From Lactarius indigo (lineage: Eukaryota; Basidiomycota; Agaricomycetes; Russulales; Russulaceae), in the NCBI GenBank assembly GCA_025766275.1, contig JAFKAC010000166.1:34401-98400 (forward strand): a stretch of DNA of 64,000 bases, written 5' to 3'. Under the pieces are notes generated by a model. The model saw only the letters and a list, made by a program, of their open reading frames with translations. It made no database searches and had not been told where the DNA came from. Positions 34,511 through 47,190 of this stretch are shown here, one piece after another. A program made the translations under genes and the position numbers. Positions within the stretch are counted from its first letter, which is position 1, and the number at the start of each line of letters is the position of its first letter.

Positions 34511-35978
34511 CTAAGGGCACTCTGCTATGACCTTCCGGATGTACTTACCGAAGATCTGAATATATTTGCATGGCGTAACGAAAGTTCCTGTCGACGGCCA
34601 CGAATTTCTCTGGTCTGGTATGGGAAACGTAGATACGCAGGTACGAGTTTCCCTGGACAACGAACGTTCCCCAGCACGATTACGTTGGTCTAGAATCAAC
34701 TGTATGATCTCGTCAGATATTCTTCCGCAAGTTGATAACACAATCTCGCATGGTGTCCCGCCCATGTCATCCTCTGCACCTGCACCTGCACCTGCACCAC
34801 GTCCGACCAGAAGGCGCACTATCTTGGTTTTAGGCCCTGGACGAGATAGTGCCAGATGCAATGAGGTCGAGTTGCTCCTGTTCCGTGCATTTACATCCGC
34901 CCCGTCCAGGAGTAAAATCTCCACAGCTTTAACTCTCGTCAATTCAAAAAACATCAATCCAAAGAACTCATACGGTTTGATTATATTAGCCCAATACTAG
35001 ATGGATAACTGCACAAATTCGGCGCTCACTGAAAACACCGGATGCGATGGCATCGGGGTTTCGCTGTCCGGGGCATATACATCCGCCCCGCTGGACTGAC
35101 AATCGCATGGTTTCGGTTCTCCCCTGAGACGACGCCAAATCCAATGGCGTCCAGTTGTCCTCGTCTCGTACGTTCACATGCGCTCCGTGCTGGATTAATA
35201 GATGCATGGAGTTGGTCTTCTTTGGATGATCCAAGATGCAATGGCGTTAAGTTGTTCTTGTTCCGTGAGTTTACATCCGCCCCATGCCGGACTTGGAGTA
35301 ATACAATTTTAACCCTCGAGTCCAGCATGAATACAAAACGGTTCCTGGAGTCACGGCCACGCAACGGCTCACGCAGTCCTCACGATTATCTTCACCATTG
35401 TGGCCTTCATCGCCGGTGTTGGTGGGACCTCAATATAAATCTCAAGCCGTTTGAAGAAGTTTTCGATTTGTTCCGAGGCATCGACGAGGGTGCCTTGATC
35501 CTCATTGAAGTCTTTAGCTGCCTAATTATCGCCGAATATCACAAGAGCCTGCACTGGAATAAGCGATGCCACTCACCAGGAGGAGGGCACCAATGCCCAC
35601 AAATATCGGTTTTGCGGGTGAGAACGCCCGCCGCATCAGGACTAGAGCAAGGTCAACGACATATTCGTTGATGTTTACCAGGTCGACGCCTTCACCGAGT
35701 GTCGCAGAGAGTGCGTACAGAACATCAATCGTCGGCTCGAGCCACTTTTTCAAACCTTCATTGGCGTTCGGATTGATTTGGCCTTGAAACAGGTCCAGAA
35801 TGACGGCGGGAGAATCGCATAATTAGAGTTGAGCGAGGAGAGCGTCGAGACTTTGCTTGGTCTTTTTCTTGTACGCTTCCAGGGAATCTTCAAGGATGAC
35901 TTCAAAATCGTAAGAATCATTCGGTGTGGTAGTCTGGCTATTTTGTGCCACTGAACTCGAAGCGGGAGGTTGACTCAT
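34511..35978 (-). pseudogene. decayed NLR copy: Goodbye domain joined to ankyrin repeats, NACHT lost
   Basis: From 35978 the sequence parallels the intact NLR: MSQPPASSSVAQNSQTTTPN, LEAYKKKTKQSL, GQINPNANEGLKKWLEPTID and FVGIGALLLV, then an intron and AKDFNEDQGTL, FFKRLEIYIEVPPTPAM and KATMVKI. A stop codon (TAA, near 35823) replaces the lysine codon that follows AQL in the intact gene, and the downstream sequence stays homologous. At about 35390 the Goodbye similarity ends abruptly within KII and gives way to ankyrin-type sequence (VRHGADVNSRNKNNLTPLHL) in shifting frames. It ends with ILLLDGADVNARNRSNSTSL, DDMGGTPCEIV and SDEIIQLILDQRNRAGE, matching the intact C-terminus. The whole NACHT region is missing. 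Similarity continues into the 3' flank. This is a direct-orientation duplicate that then lost about 3 kb and its frame. Confidence 0.82.
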
Positions 35979-36331
35979 GTCGAGGTTGAGAGGAGCACGC
36001 ACGCAGCCTCTTGTGAATAAGTCTCCCACAGATACTGGGGTCCTGCTGCATGTGGATGATGGACGCTCTAGGAAAAGGGGTGGTAACACCGCACCGACTC
36101 AGAGGCAGGTATGTGCCTGAATTACACCCTCGCAGCCGCAGGGAGACGATGGTGGGAATATTCTTGGGATAAACACCGAACCCAGCCAGTTTATTCTATG
36201 AGATTCCTCAATTTGGTTGCTCGAGAGCCAACCAGGTGTACAGTAGTCACAAGCAAAGCAATCAAGTCAAGAGTCCCAGGGGGGGGGGAAGTAGAGGAGA
36301 GAAGTTAATAGATGCTACCAGGCTCATCAAC
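35979..36331. other. spacer between NLR pseudogene and ABC exporter, with a poly-G tract
   Basis: No gene is seen. A run of about ten G lies at 36280-36290, just downstream of the ABC transporter stop. Confidence 0.45.
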
Positions 36332-39300
36332 CTAGGCGTCGCGCATGGCCTTTTCTTTGGCAACCCGCTCAAGCTCAGCGAACATACCACTCTTCAACGC
36401 CATATTGCGGAAAATGCCGTCTTCCTTCTGAATCAAGTTCCATGGGGTATCAAATTCTGCAATGGCACCTTTTTCCAGCACGATTAGCCTGTCATAGTCG
36501 ATCACAGTCTTCAGGCGATGTGCGACTGAGCGACCCAAGTACCGTCAGTCATCCGTTTCAAGGTTAAAAAATAAGGAATCACCTGTCAATAAAAGCGAAC
36601 CTCCAAACTCTTCGCGAATAGTCGCCTGGATCTTTTGGTCGGTTGCGAAATCAATGCTGCTCGTGGCTTCATCTAGCACGATTATCGAACTTCGCCGCAA
36701 GAGCGCGCGCGCCATAGCAATCAACTGCCGTTGGCCTTGTGAGAAGTTCGATCCACCAGGTGACACCTGGGTCTCGAGTGTCACCAATGTCTTGGACTCC
36801 ATTTCAGTCGCAGAGGCGGCCACAGAAGAGCCGGCAGTAGGGGATGGAGATACGTGACCTGGCGAAGCTGGGCGGCTCGCTGCACGAGACGCTTGACGCG
36901 AAGTACGCTGAGACTCGTAGGCATTATCCGTGATCATTTGAACGCGATGTAGGACGTCGAGACACTCCAAGTCCTCGTGTTCCTCTGGGAAAATTGATTA
37001 AGCATTGGCTGAATACACAGAAAATTTGAGATGACATACTGAAAGGATCGAGATTCTCGCGGAGAGTACCCGAAAAGAGCGTGGCATCCTGTGGGATGAA
37101 GGTCTGTCTTGGCGATGAGATAGGTAATTCTACCAAATTAGGCTAGTACTCACAACACGGGAACGCAAGTCATGTAGACCGATCGTTGTAATATCTATGC
37201 CATCTATAAAAATTCTTCCACTGTCAGGGTCCACCTACACAACATTTCAGCGTACTCAAAATTAACTGAGCACGACTACTCACAAATCGCAATATGCTCA
37301 TAGCCAAAGTGGATTTCCCGCTACCTGAGACGCCAACATAAGCACACATTAAAGACAACAGGACGAGGGCGAACCAGTTCGACCCAACAAGCCCACGCGT
37401 TCCCGTGCCCTCAAGGCAAAAGACACGTTATGTAGTACTGGCGGTAGTTCCGGAGCGTATTTGACAACAAGATCATCGACAACAACGAGATTTTCGGTCT
37501 CCGAAGACGGCCAGTAGGCGGGGGGGCGCGAGGACTCGATGACGATAGGAGGCTCTTGCGGTAATTCCAGATACTCGACAACCCGCTCAACAGAGCTACA
37601 TGGAACTCATCGTCAGGGAAGACCACATGGTTTCACAGTTACTTACTTGAGGTCGAGCTCAAGACCCGTCCAGAACCGGCAAGCCCAATAGATACTGTCC
37701 GTGAAGGCCATGGCCGAGGTGATACAGAGACCGGCGGTACCAGCGGATACCAAGCCAGACAACGCAAGTAGTGTTGTGACGAGAACGGACAAACCACCGA
37801 GCGTGTCGAAATTCAGCAACAACCAACGATTTGTCATCCAGAAGCTATACCACATCTATGCCTTTGTGAGTGGGAAGGTCTCCCACGAACTTGCGCAGAA
37901 CACTTACCCGAGTTGTCAGGTCTACTTTCAAGTGAAGGCCGTCAAGGAAACGCTTTTCTGCGGAGAACGCGCGGACTGTGACGATTCCTTCGAGTAATTC
38001 GCCAAAGCCAGAGAAGATAGGGGAACGTGAATTCGACTCCATCCGTCGCAAGTCTCGTCCCGTATTCAGGTAGCCAATTGCAAGCATGCGATATACGTAG
38101 CCGATGATGGACGCAGGCAGCAAGAACAGGGGGAAGACCACGCTGAAGAAGAGGTGGTCATCGGGATGACGAGGAAAGGGTAGAAGTTAGAGCAGAGACT
38201 GACGCTACAGTGATAACAGACGCAGCAAAAGTCGCGAGTGATGAGTTGACAGATTGGAGGGAGCTGGCCAACGATAGATCGACGGTTTCAATATCCTGAA
38301 AAATGTCATTTCTGGGCTGCGAACTTGCCGTCGGTTGTTTTCCTCACCTTGCTGAAGCGATTGAGCATACGACCTGATTAAGTAGTGATGAGTCCAGCGG
38401 TAGGATAAATCAAGCTAAGTATACCTTGAGGCGTTGTGTCGTGCCACCGCATCGTTGCCCGGACTACGGAAACAAGGAGTTGCATGAAAAGCACCCTAGA
38501 GGCACGAAGGGCGCCTGTGTATTGCACGATAGCAGACATGACGCCAACAAATGCTGAACCGAGGCCCACTGCGGCATAAACACCGATATAGAAGAGCGGG
38601 TGCTCCTTGGCACTGGGCAAGTTAAAGCGCGGTCCGCTGGGTGATTGCAGGCCGTGTATGGCATGTGTGAGATGATAGGGGCCCATTGTTCCGTCCATAG
38701 CGACCTGCTGTTGCTCGATAGCGTAAAACGATGTTGTGAATGCATATGCTGTAGACACCGTGTGATTGCCGTAGGCTTCACCCCAATACTAACAAGAATT
38801 AATCTTCAAACGGAACCACTCGATTAGCCCACACACCTTGATCCATACTCTCTCAGATACGCTTAGAAGCTTGAGGACCGGGCGTCAGATAGTTGATACT
38901 GGCGGTGGAGAGACCCTACCTGAGCTAGTATGATGAAAAAGCCGAGGATGATCCATGTCCAGTAGGATCTGAGGGGAGCTTTCAGCTGTATACAATCAGC
39001 ACGAAAACAAGCTAGACCCACGAGGCTTTTAAGTACGTGTTGTAGATATTCCATTTAACACCACCTTCCTGGCGCTCTTCGTCCTTGATTAGCTTCCTTG
39101 ACTTCTTCGTCCCTGTAGCAGCGCCAGAATTCTCGACTTCGTCCGCAGCGACCTGCTCCGAGGTGGGGCTGGCTACTGTAACACTTTGTTCCTCTTCGTG
39201 AACACCCACTTCTTCAGAGTGCGCAATTTCGTCAAGAACTCCTTGGGCGCGTAAATCGGCAAGCGTTCCTTGGGTGTCAATGCGGCCATCAAGCATACGG

Positions 39301-42300
39301 ACCAGATAGTGAGCGCTGGGAAGGACGAGTTCGACATGGTGCGTGACCAATATCTAAAATCCGACCCTGAGCAGCCAGTCCTCATGTATTCGTATTCAGA
39401 GGCACGCACCACGGTACGATTAGCTAGGAGAGGCCCACAAAGGAGTTTCTCGAGCAAGAATCGCGCGGTGTGGCTATCCTGTTAGAGCCAATGGTCAGAC
39501 ACGACACCCATTTCCCTGCCCAACAGACGTACCACAGCACTCAGAGGGTCGTCTAGAAGGACATACTTGGCGGGTGCATAGACCGCGCGTGCTAGTGCAA
39601 CTCTAAAGAAGCCTTCGTGAACAAAAGAAGGCTTCCAACCCAGGGTATATCATACCTAGCCTTCTGGCCACCAGACAAGCTGACTCCTCTACGCGGGAAG
39701 CACCGATGTCAGCATATGCGTAAAGAGGAGCCACGCGCGATAACGGACCTTGCACCGATTTCTGTTGCGTCGCCATCTTCAAGTACCTCCAGATCGGGCT
39801 TTAGGGCACACGCCTCAACTACGGCATTATAGCGAGCCTCGTCGTACGGGTAGCCAAACAATATGTTGTCCTTGATAGTCTGATGCCGAAGCCACGGAGA
39901 CTGGGCAGCGTACGCGACAGTGTGCGTTAATCCGAACTCATCAACAAGGGACGAGCGTTTTGACAAGATTATTGTCCCGCTAAGCGTCGTCATTTCACCT
40001 AGTAATGCCATCTAGCAGTGTATGCATTAGCATAACGCGTTTAGATAATTCAAAGCGGATACCCACTAGGAGAGCGGTTTTGCCACTGGCGGTTGGGCCC
40101 GTGACAACCGTCAGCTGACGCTCAGGAAATATGATATTGATATCTCTCAATTCGAACCGGTGTTCGCTAGCGTCGCTGGCTATAATTGAGTCACGCTCAG
40201 CCCCATCGGCATCTTGAGCAGCGTCGTCGGTCGAGGGGGCCGCATTCTTCGCCTTTTTGTCTGCCTCGTTTTGACCGTTCTTATCCCCTTTTTCTTCAAC
40301 CTCGTTCCATTTGAACGACCCATTCTCGATGCCCAAACCCTTTGCGGTCTCGTCATCTGTCCCTGACGTGCCAAAAGTCGACTTTTTCAAGGAGGATACC
40401 TGTTCGTTGACCTCATCTTCGTCAAGATATGTCGCAATACGGTCGAGAGCTACTTTGGTCTAGGGGAGCGTTGAGACACCACTACATACGCGGATTCAAA
40501 GAAGGCTTGCCTGTAATATTTGGACAATCCACGTTGGAATGATGTTGAGAGGAAGCCTGACCATGTTAAACAGTGCGATAGCCTAAACGGATTTGGTCAA
40601 TCCTTAGAACTGGTACTCAAGCAGTAGCATACCGTGAACGCGATGCTGACTGTCAGCTCGTTCCCTTGCAGTACAAACACGAGGAACGAAGTGATAGAAA
40701 CGAGCACAGGCGCACAAGACCAGAGCATTTGGAACATGATTGAATTCAGGCGAGATTTGACCATCCACTTTATCTCTGTGGCGCGCGCATCTGAAACGCG
40801 GTCGATCCAACGACCCTCCCACGCAAAGAACTTGATGAATTTAACCTTAGTAAGATAGCGGTTAGCGGTAGCTGGCGAGTAACGGAACAGATAGTAGCAT
40901 ACCGCGCCAATGAGTTCGTTCAACACACCCATCCTTTTGTCTCGCGCAGTCATCACACCCTTTTGAATGCGAATGCTGCGCTTGGTGAGGAAGCTATTCA
41001 GCGGCCACCCGAGCACCAATACGATGAATCCCGCGAATGCAGACCACCCGAGTAGCCTACGACAGTTTCTAGCATGTGTTGGATACGCGTTTCTGCGACT
41101 TACTGATAGAGAAAGGTACACGCGATAACGATCTCGAATGGGCCTTAAATGTATCGATGAGCCCGGTCAAACCCAAGAAAAATGGGGAGTGGCGAGACAT
41201 ACTTCCGTAGATGAAGTACATCGCCGAAGCAGTCATAGCGACCCGGTTTGCGTCGCCAGCCATAAGGTTCACTATCTTTCCGACATCTGCACCACCCTTG
41301 GGCTCATCTGCCTTAGCTTCAGCAGCGGCGCTCGCCTTTGGATCTCGCTTTTTGTCACTGTCTGAAGCCTCTTTAGAATCGTCCTTGTTCACAACCCCGG
41401 AATAATCCTTGCGCTTGAGAGACTTGTCATAAATTGCGGCCATGAGCTGAGAGCGCATTCGCGTGGCAGCCCGCCGACCGAACCAAAGATGTTGAACATC
41501 TGCCTGAGCCTATAGAAGAGGTGTTCAGCCGGTTAATTGGGGGAAACGTGATAAACGAACTTTGCCAAGAGTGCATAGGAAAGCAAGCAATGCGTAGATA
41601 TAAGCTCTAGAGCGAGTGACCGAAGTCGGGTTGGCAATCGCGTCCAGTATACGTCTACGGATCCGTGAAGATGTGGTCTGGACAGGAAGGTAAACCAGGC
41701 TTACTTGAGGAAAAAAGGTCCCATATAGTTGAACGACACGCTGACAAAGGTCAGAATAACGTCCAACCTGTCAAACAAATCATCAGCAAAAATGTAGTCC
41801 CGAACGCCAAAACTAAGCCCCTCTCTCCATATCAGTGGAGACGAAGAACACTTCGCTTGTTCACCAATGGCAAGTACTACTTGTGGCGAAATAATCGTAA
41901 GATCGATAGACTTACGTCAGGTCTAGCGAGTTGGCAGCCCAGAGCCGGCGAAGTAGCGTGGCGCGTCTGATAGCATATGAGAAACGCCGCATAGGATCCG
42001 TGCCCAGCATGCTCACTTTGTATTGCTGAACTTCAAAAATACAGACCGCGACTGCATGGTAGGGCTCAATGCCCAGACGTCTTCCTCGTTCAAGGTCACG
42101 TTGGTACCCTAGCAGACGCTCCGAACTCATGCGGAATCAAATCGATAAATGCGGGAACACGTACGCGACTGATGAGCGGCCAGGTCCACGAAAACGTGAC
42201 CCAACCCCAAAGCGTCGTGTAATCTTCGGGGGAGATGGTCTTGCCCTACATCATTCCAGGACGAACAATCAACACCCCGCAACGACTCAGCAGACTAACT

Positions 42301-43002
42301 CACAATCTTCTCCTTGTCCACCCTGCGACTCGGAATTGCAAGCGGCATGCTGAGAATGATCGCGATCAAGATGAGCAGAGCGCCCAGGTTCAGGGTGTGG
42401 GCGGCAAGAGTGAGCGTATCGGGGAACGGGGTACCGTAGGCATTCTTGTTGTATGCAAACGCGCCGAGAGAAACCACCTCGGAGATGAAGTAGATGAGGT
42501 AGAGCACGAAAAGGTCGAATGACGGGGTTGGCTTGGGTCGGAGGATGGGTCGGAGGGTCGCAAAGAGCCAAGTCAACGCGAACACGAACGAGCTCGCGAC
42601 GTAGACTAGGTCCCGTTGGTCCTGGATGACGTTGAAAGAAGCGACGCCAAGCCAGGCAAGGGTCTCTATGAGCGCAATCCATGACGAAAACAGCGGTTTC
42701 CAAAAATGACGCGGTTCAACTTGCTCGATCACAGCCTCTGGCTCGCCTTGTTCGACTTCGCCCAACACGGCTTTGGACTCTGCGGCATCGGCCACATCAA
42801 GGGCTTCTGCTTCTTGAAGGGTCAGGAAGGGGACGAACAGGGATTTGACGGGACGGATGAGGTTCGATAACCACGTGGGAATCGGGATGGAGGGCACACA
42901 GAGCACGAAGACGAACGCGGCGGGAATGAAAGCCCCCCAAAAGGTGCGTGCACAGGCCGAGTCCAGGTGCCAGAATTCGCTAGAAAAGTGGCAGCCCGAC
43001 AT
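36332..43002 (-). CDS. ABCC-family (MRP/Yor1-type) full ABC exporter
   Basis: The N-terminal exon ([20 protein letters not shown]) carries about five hydrophobic segments ([57 protein letters not shown]), an extra membrane region before the core. Then come [36 protein letters not shown] and [12 protein letters not shown], leading into TMD1. NBD1 has Walker [12 protein letters not shown]-loop [19 protein letters not shown], signature [10 protein letters not shown] and Walker [15 protein letters not shown]2 includes [23 protein letters not shown]2 has Walker [14 protein letters not shown], signature [17 protein letters not shown], Walker [14 protein letters not shown] and the switch His in SVAHRL. 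It ends [13 protein letters not shown]. Twenty or so short introns interrupt it. The Asp after Walker B in NBD1 (DDP) marks the degenerate site usual in ABCC proteins. It should pump drugs, conjugates or metabolites; the substrate is unknown. Confidence 0.88.
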
Positions 43003-44925
43003 CCTGGTAGAGTGAAGAGACGAATAATCGACAGGTGGCCGTGTTGGACCAAAATAACCGCCTCAGTCCACTAACTCCCGACATGAAGCATGATTCTCCC
43101 ACTACCGCTCGCCAGGGCGCTTCAAACCCACATGCAAAGCTGATGTCCTAATTCACCGCGATACCGAACCTCTGCCCATTTTGTAACCTTTGCGCTGTCT
43201 TTTCCCCCAGACCTTAAATGCAAGCACCAAGTTCAGCACCAACTCGGCTCTGAACCGAGCTCGGTCCGCCACGTAGTCCTTTTGACTGCTCAGCGCTCAG
43301 TTCTCGGAGTCGACTTTGACTTACCGATACTGTATTCGTCATGATAAAAATATCAGGGCTCCGGTTTCCGGGTCAACGAGGGCCCGGGAGCCAGAGAAAG
43401 GCGTTCACCCAGGAACACACACTAGAATCGATCTGATTGGACATGGACCTTCGCCAGAGCCATGTTCTCCTGAACTAGCAACACCCCCGATTTCCGAGAA
43501 GCTCGGGATCCCTTTGGTTTACACCACCCGTACACTGTATTTCGTACGGAATGCGATATTTACCCGCGTGTGAATAGAGAATTCAGCCAACGGCATGCCG
43601 AAAGATGCCGGAAGACGCAATGCACTGGCGGCGTCTTCGCGAATTCGATCCCTCCGGCCTCCAGCACCACTCGCCAGGTCCGTCGTGGCCAGCGCGAAAT
43701 CTCCCCAATGGGTGCTTCTTTGTATTGTGACGCTGCCGGTATGACGCGATATCTGCTCACGGCATGCCCGAAGGAGCGCTTCAAAAGCAAAGCAGGCCCG
43801 CAGTGGTCCTTCCTTGGCGTGCCGTCACTGTTCCGAAGAACACAAGAAACATGCGTTGTCCGCATCCGGAAGTCCTTTTTTTTTTTTGATGAAAGTCCCT
43901 CCTTGGCGAGCGCTCGGGTATATCCACGTGCCCCAATCCAGTTCGAGAACTTCCTTGAGAGCTCTGAGTCGTACACGCATTGTAATGCTGATCTACCCTC
44001 ATTTCTTGCGCCTCGAATCTTGCACTGTTTTTTCACCCACACACATGGGACTTGTGGTCGTTCTTGCCATGAGGTACGGGGGCGGGCATTGTGAATCTCA
44101 AAGCAGGGAGGAAAACCGATCTTCATACTATCTATACCAAAAGTAGTACCACCAATTGTCGATTGTGGGAAGGTTCGCATGTCGGCGGCAGTAAAACGCC
44201 AATACAGTAGCTTTGAATGGAATTCCTCGAGCCAAGGTTACGAAACGCCTCCAATCCCTGGATCTGTATCATACATTTGCTGGGCAAAGAAGAGCGCACA
44301 TGGTGTAGCCGAGACCCGCAACGCCTTGGCGCCGCGCAGCTGGAAGATCGAAGCAGGTAGCACTGCAGAACCGCGAGGTGGCGCGATAAAGCGCCACCCA
44401 AGACCCAAAGTACTATTCAACACTGACGAGTCCGAGTCATCGCGCTGCGACCATATTTCTACAGCACGTATTCCAAATCCGAGTCATATGCCTACCCCCA
44501 TTTTCGTGAAAGGAACGGTGTGGTGCCAAAGAAGGTTCTGTACGCCGAGGTGGACTCGGGTGTGAAGATATCAAAACCCAAAAAACAAGGTTGTGCAATG
44601 AGGCTTATCGCCGTCATCAAGGTCGGGGAGAGCGAATCGACGTGGCCAAGAAACGTCGCATTCAGAGTATTACAGCATGTGTGACCATGCGACCAACTAT
44701 TGTGTACTCGTGGCACAAGACCGACCGTTGTCATGAAATACATCTTACTTTGGTGTCTGTAATTAATGGCATGAGCGACCCACTAGATCCTCGCCCCGAC
44801 TTTCCTATCAGACCGAGGATGGCTCACTGGCACGATCAGAACATCAATTACGCAACGTAGGAAAGGAGAGACGCAATGATATGGTGCCAAGCTGTACGAG
44901 ACGATCTAGAACACCGTCTCACGTT
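43003..44925. other. long intergenic region, no supported gene
   Basis: This 1.9-kb stretch lies upstream of the ABC exporter. Two overlapping antisense open frames (43570-44094 + and 43560-44180 -) are the longest, but neither shows a known motif. A T run lies at about 43876-43888. I see no RNA gene or repeat. Confidence 0.4.
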
Positions 44926-46054
44926 TCAAAGTCTCGTTACCGACCAGGTGAGCAGATGCAATGAACCCGCTTCCGGATATACTATGTTAGCGACCCCCTC
45001 TTTCAGTACTTCTGTCACGGACGCCAAGACCTTCACTGTACCCTTGGGGAACACTCCACCATCCCATAGCTCCGACCAAGACCGAGGGGCGTGACAAAAT
45101 AGGCAATGATGAGTCGACGGTTCTTCCCAATGCCCGCGCTCGGGGAGTCCAATGTGTTTCCCGAAAATCATTGAGCCAGGCTCGGGCGAAAGTAAGCCGG
45201 CTAGAGTACGCGCCAGGCGAAGTTGTGCATCCTCCGGAAATAGGTGAAAAAGGTGCAAAGCGCAGATGGCCGAGACATGCCCACGAAGTGGATTCAGGGA
45301 CGTCAAGGTGCGCAGATCTGGCACCGTGGTGACGGGAAGCGAGTTGGTAGTGAAAGGGGGTAAGATACTCAGGTGTTCGGGATCAAACACGTCTCCTGGG
45401 ACGAAAGTCACAGGAAATGTGTCCGGGGTTGTTCTAAAAAGCCTATGCCCCAGATCCCAAAAATCTGAATGGGAAATATAAGTCACCTGGGGTCCAAACC
45501 AGGGATGGACGAGACCGACCTTGGTGCAGATCTGAAGTCACCACATTCCCCAGGGGGAAACCATCCGCGATTGCCCTACGAACATCAGTCCCAACTGACA
45601 GTAGCCGTCAAGGACAAACAAAAGGAGATGGACAGGGCCTACAGCAACACCCAATATCCAGAAGTATCGCCCCCTCTCGCTCCCGGCCAAGTTTCAGCAA
45701 GTTCTGGTAGGGAAAGAGACGCGAGATCCCAGGTCTGGTATACGTTAAACGTTAGATCCAACACTATTGTACAACCTTTCATGGTATGTAGGCGCACCTT
45801 GCCCACGAAAAGATGCGTATACAGGGGTATGGGTACACCTTGCATGATCGGCTCAGAAATCAGCTAGGGAAACAAAAGAAAACAAAAAGGGTCACTTTGT
45901 ATGCCTCGGCTTGAATGGCGAGTAAATGGGTCTTGAGCTCGTCGTCGTCGTCGATGCCAATCTGTTGTTTTAAGAACGTAATTTCAGCGCTGTCCAATCT
46001 GTAAAGCCCCTCATTTAAAGGTAAAGCCGAGTGATGATGGGCGTCTGGAGTCAT
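44926..46054 (-). CDS. SAM-dependent methyltransferase of a fungal small-molecule type
   Basis: Exon 1 reads MTPDAHHHSALPLNEGLYRL, then FLKQQIGIDDDDELK. Splicing gives YPYPCIRIFSWARPGISRLF, YQNLLKLGREREG, then AILLDIGCC joined to FGTDVRRAIADGFP, the SAM-binding motif I. NVVTSDLHQ is spliced to DFWDLGHRLFRTTPDTFPV, and then come FVPGDVFDPEHLSILPPF, GHVSAICALHLFHLFPEDAQ, PGSMIFGKHIGLPERG and FCHAPRSWSELWDGGVFPKG. This is the class I methyltransferase family common in basidiomycete secondary-metabolism clusters (around 280-300 aa). The methyl acceptor cannot be predicted. It is divergent from pacC, and two GCCAAG motifs lie at 46244 and 46442 on its side of the shared region, so PacC control is possible. 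No terpene or polyketide synthase is present in this window. Confidence 0.82.
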
Positions 46055-47190
46055 CGTTGAGTTTTACCTGTGCTGTTGCTTGATCGGGTGTGCACCGTGA
46101 CGCATGCTTGGCAAAGGCACACTCACTAGATCGATGATTGACAGTACTGACATATCTCACAGTGGTCTCAGTTATTCTCACGCAGTTGGAATTCAGTTAC
46201 GATAATTGGATCTAGGTCCACTGTAATGGCGATCCGTAAGTCTGCCAAGTGCCCAGCTTACTGCGCTGCGTTATGGACGATGACAGACCTGATCCCATGG
46301 TCAAACACCACAATAAATACATCACCCACTATAAGCAGCTATCTGGTGTAGTATCTACCTAGCTTCCAGTGTCTCTTGCGATTGGTCTGCCCTTCTGACC
46401 CGCATCACGATGAAGGGCAAGGAATGGAGGACATTGTCCCCGCCAAGCAGTGACAATCGATAAGACAATTATGATTACCATCGAATGATAACTAGTGACC
46501 GTAAATGACTCGACAAGTGGCGAAAGAGAAAGTGGAGCACGAAGTCAAACTCGGATTGAAAGCCAGTACTGTATCTCAGTAGCAGAAAGTCAAAAAGCCT
46601 CTACGCGACGATATCGAGTGATCGCGGGATAAGAGAGGGCGAGAAAATACTGGGAAGAAGTCCGGAAAAGGTAGAGACCGACGATCTTGAGAGCTTGGAG
46701 TTATGTTGAAGAAGGATCTGTCAAAACTTGGCCATTCTGAAGACGACACGAATCAGATAAGACTGGAGTTAAAGACGTTAGAGATGGATCGACAAATAGG
46801 GATGGGCGGAAGCATTAAGATACTTGGGTCCGAAGAGGTCCGAAGAGGGATGAGCTTTGACAAGAGGTGGAGTGGGAAAACCCCTTTCAAGATGGAATGA
46901 GTGTGTTCCAGATTGCGGAAGCTATGGTAATAGGACTGTGCCATAAGGACGAAGACGTAAGGGATTCGTTCTTGGTCTGTGCCGGGTTGTGCTGTGCCAG
47001 TGGAGATGCAAGAGCCGACTTGGCGATGTACGCAGTGTGACGCAGGGGCAGGAGGGGGTGTCTTGGCAAGGGTTAGAGAGTGATGACCAAGAAAGCCAAG
47101 AGTGTGCCAAGGCTTGGCATTCCATCTCGGCGCCAAGAAACAAGTCGCCTAAAAACACGGTTTCATTCGGCTAGTCGGTGCCATCCCATC
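46055..47190. other. divergent promoter region between methyltransferase and pacC
   Basis: No coding gene is seen. The region holds GCCAAG or its reverse CTTGGC at 46244, 46442, 46737 and in a dense cluster at 47019-47137. A small plus-strand open frame at 46703-46900 has no known motif. Confidence 0.55.
47019..47137. promoter_or_regulatory. cluster of six PacC-type GCCAAG sites upstream of pacC
   Basis: GCCARG is the established binding consensus of PacC/Rim101. Exact matches lie at 47019-47024 (reverse), 47062-47067 (reverse), 47095-47100, 47106-47111, 47113-47118 (reverse) and 47132-47137. All are within 54-172 bp of the pacC ATG. Random DNA would hold roughly one GCCAAG per 2 kb over both strands. 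Confidence 0.75.

Noticed and set aside
43560..44180. 206-codon minus and 174-codon plus overlapping frames
   Set aside because: They mirror each other in a gene-free stretch, lack motifs and give no splice-supported extension.
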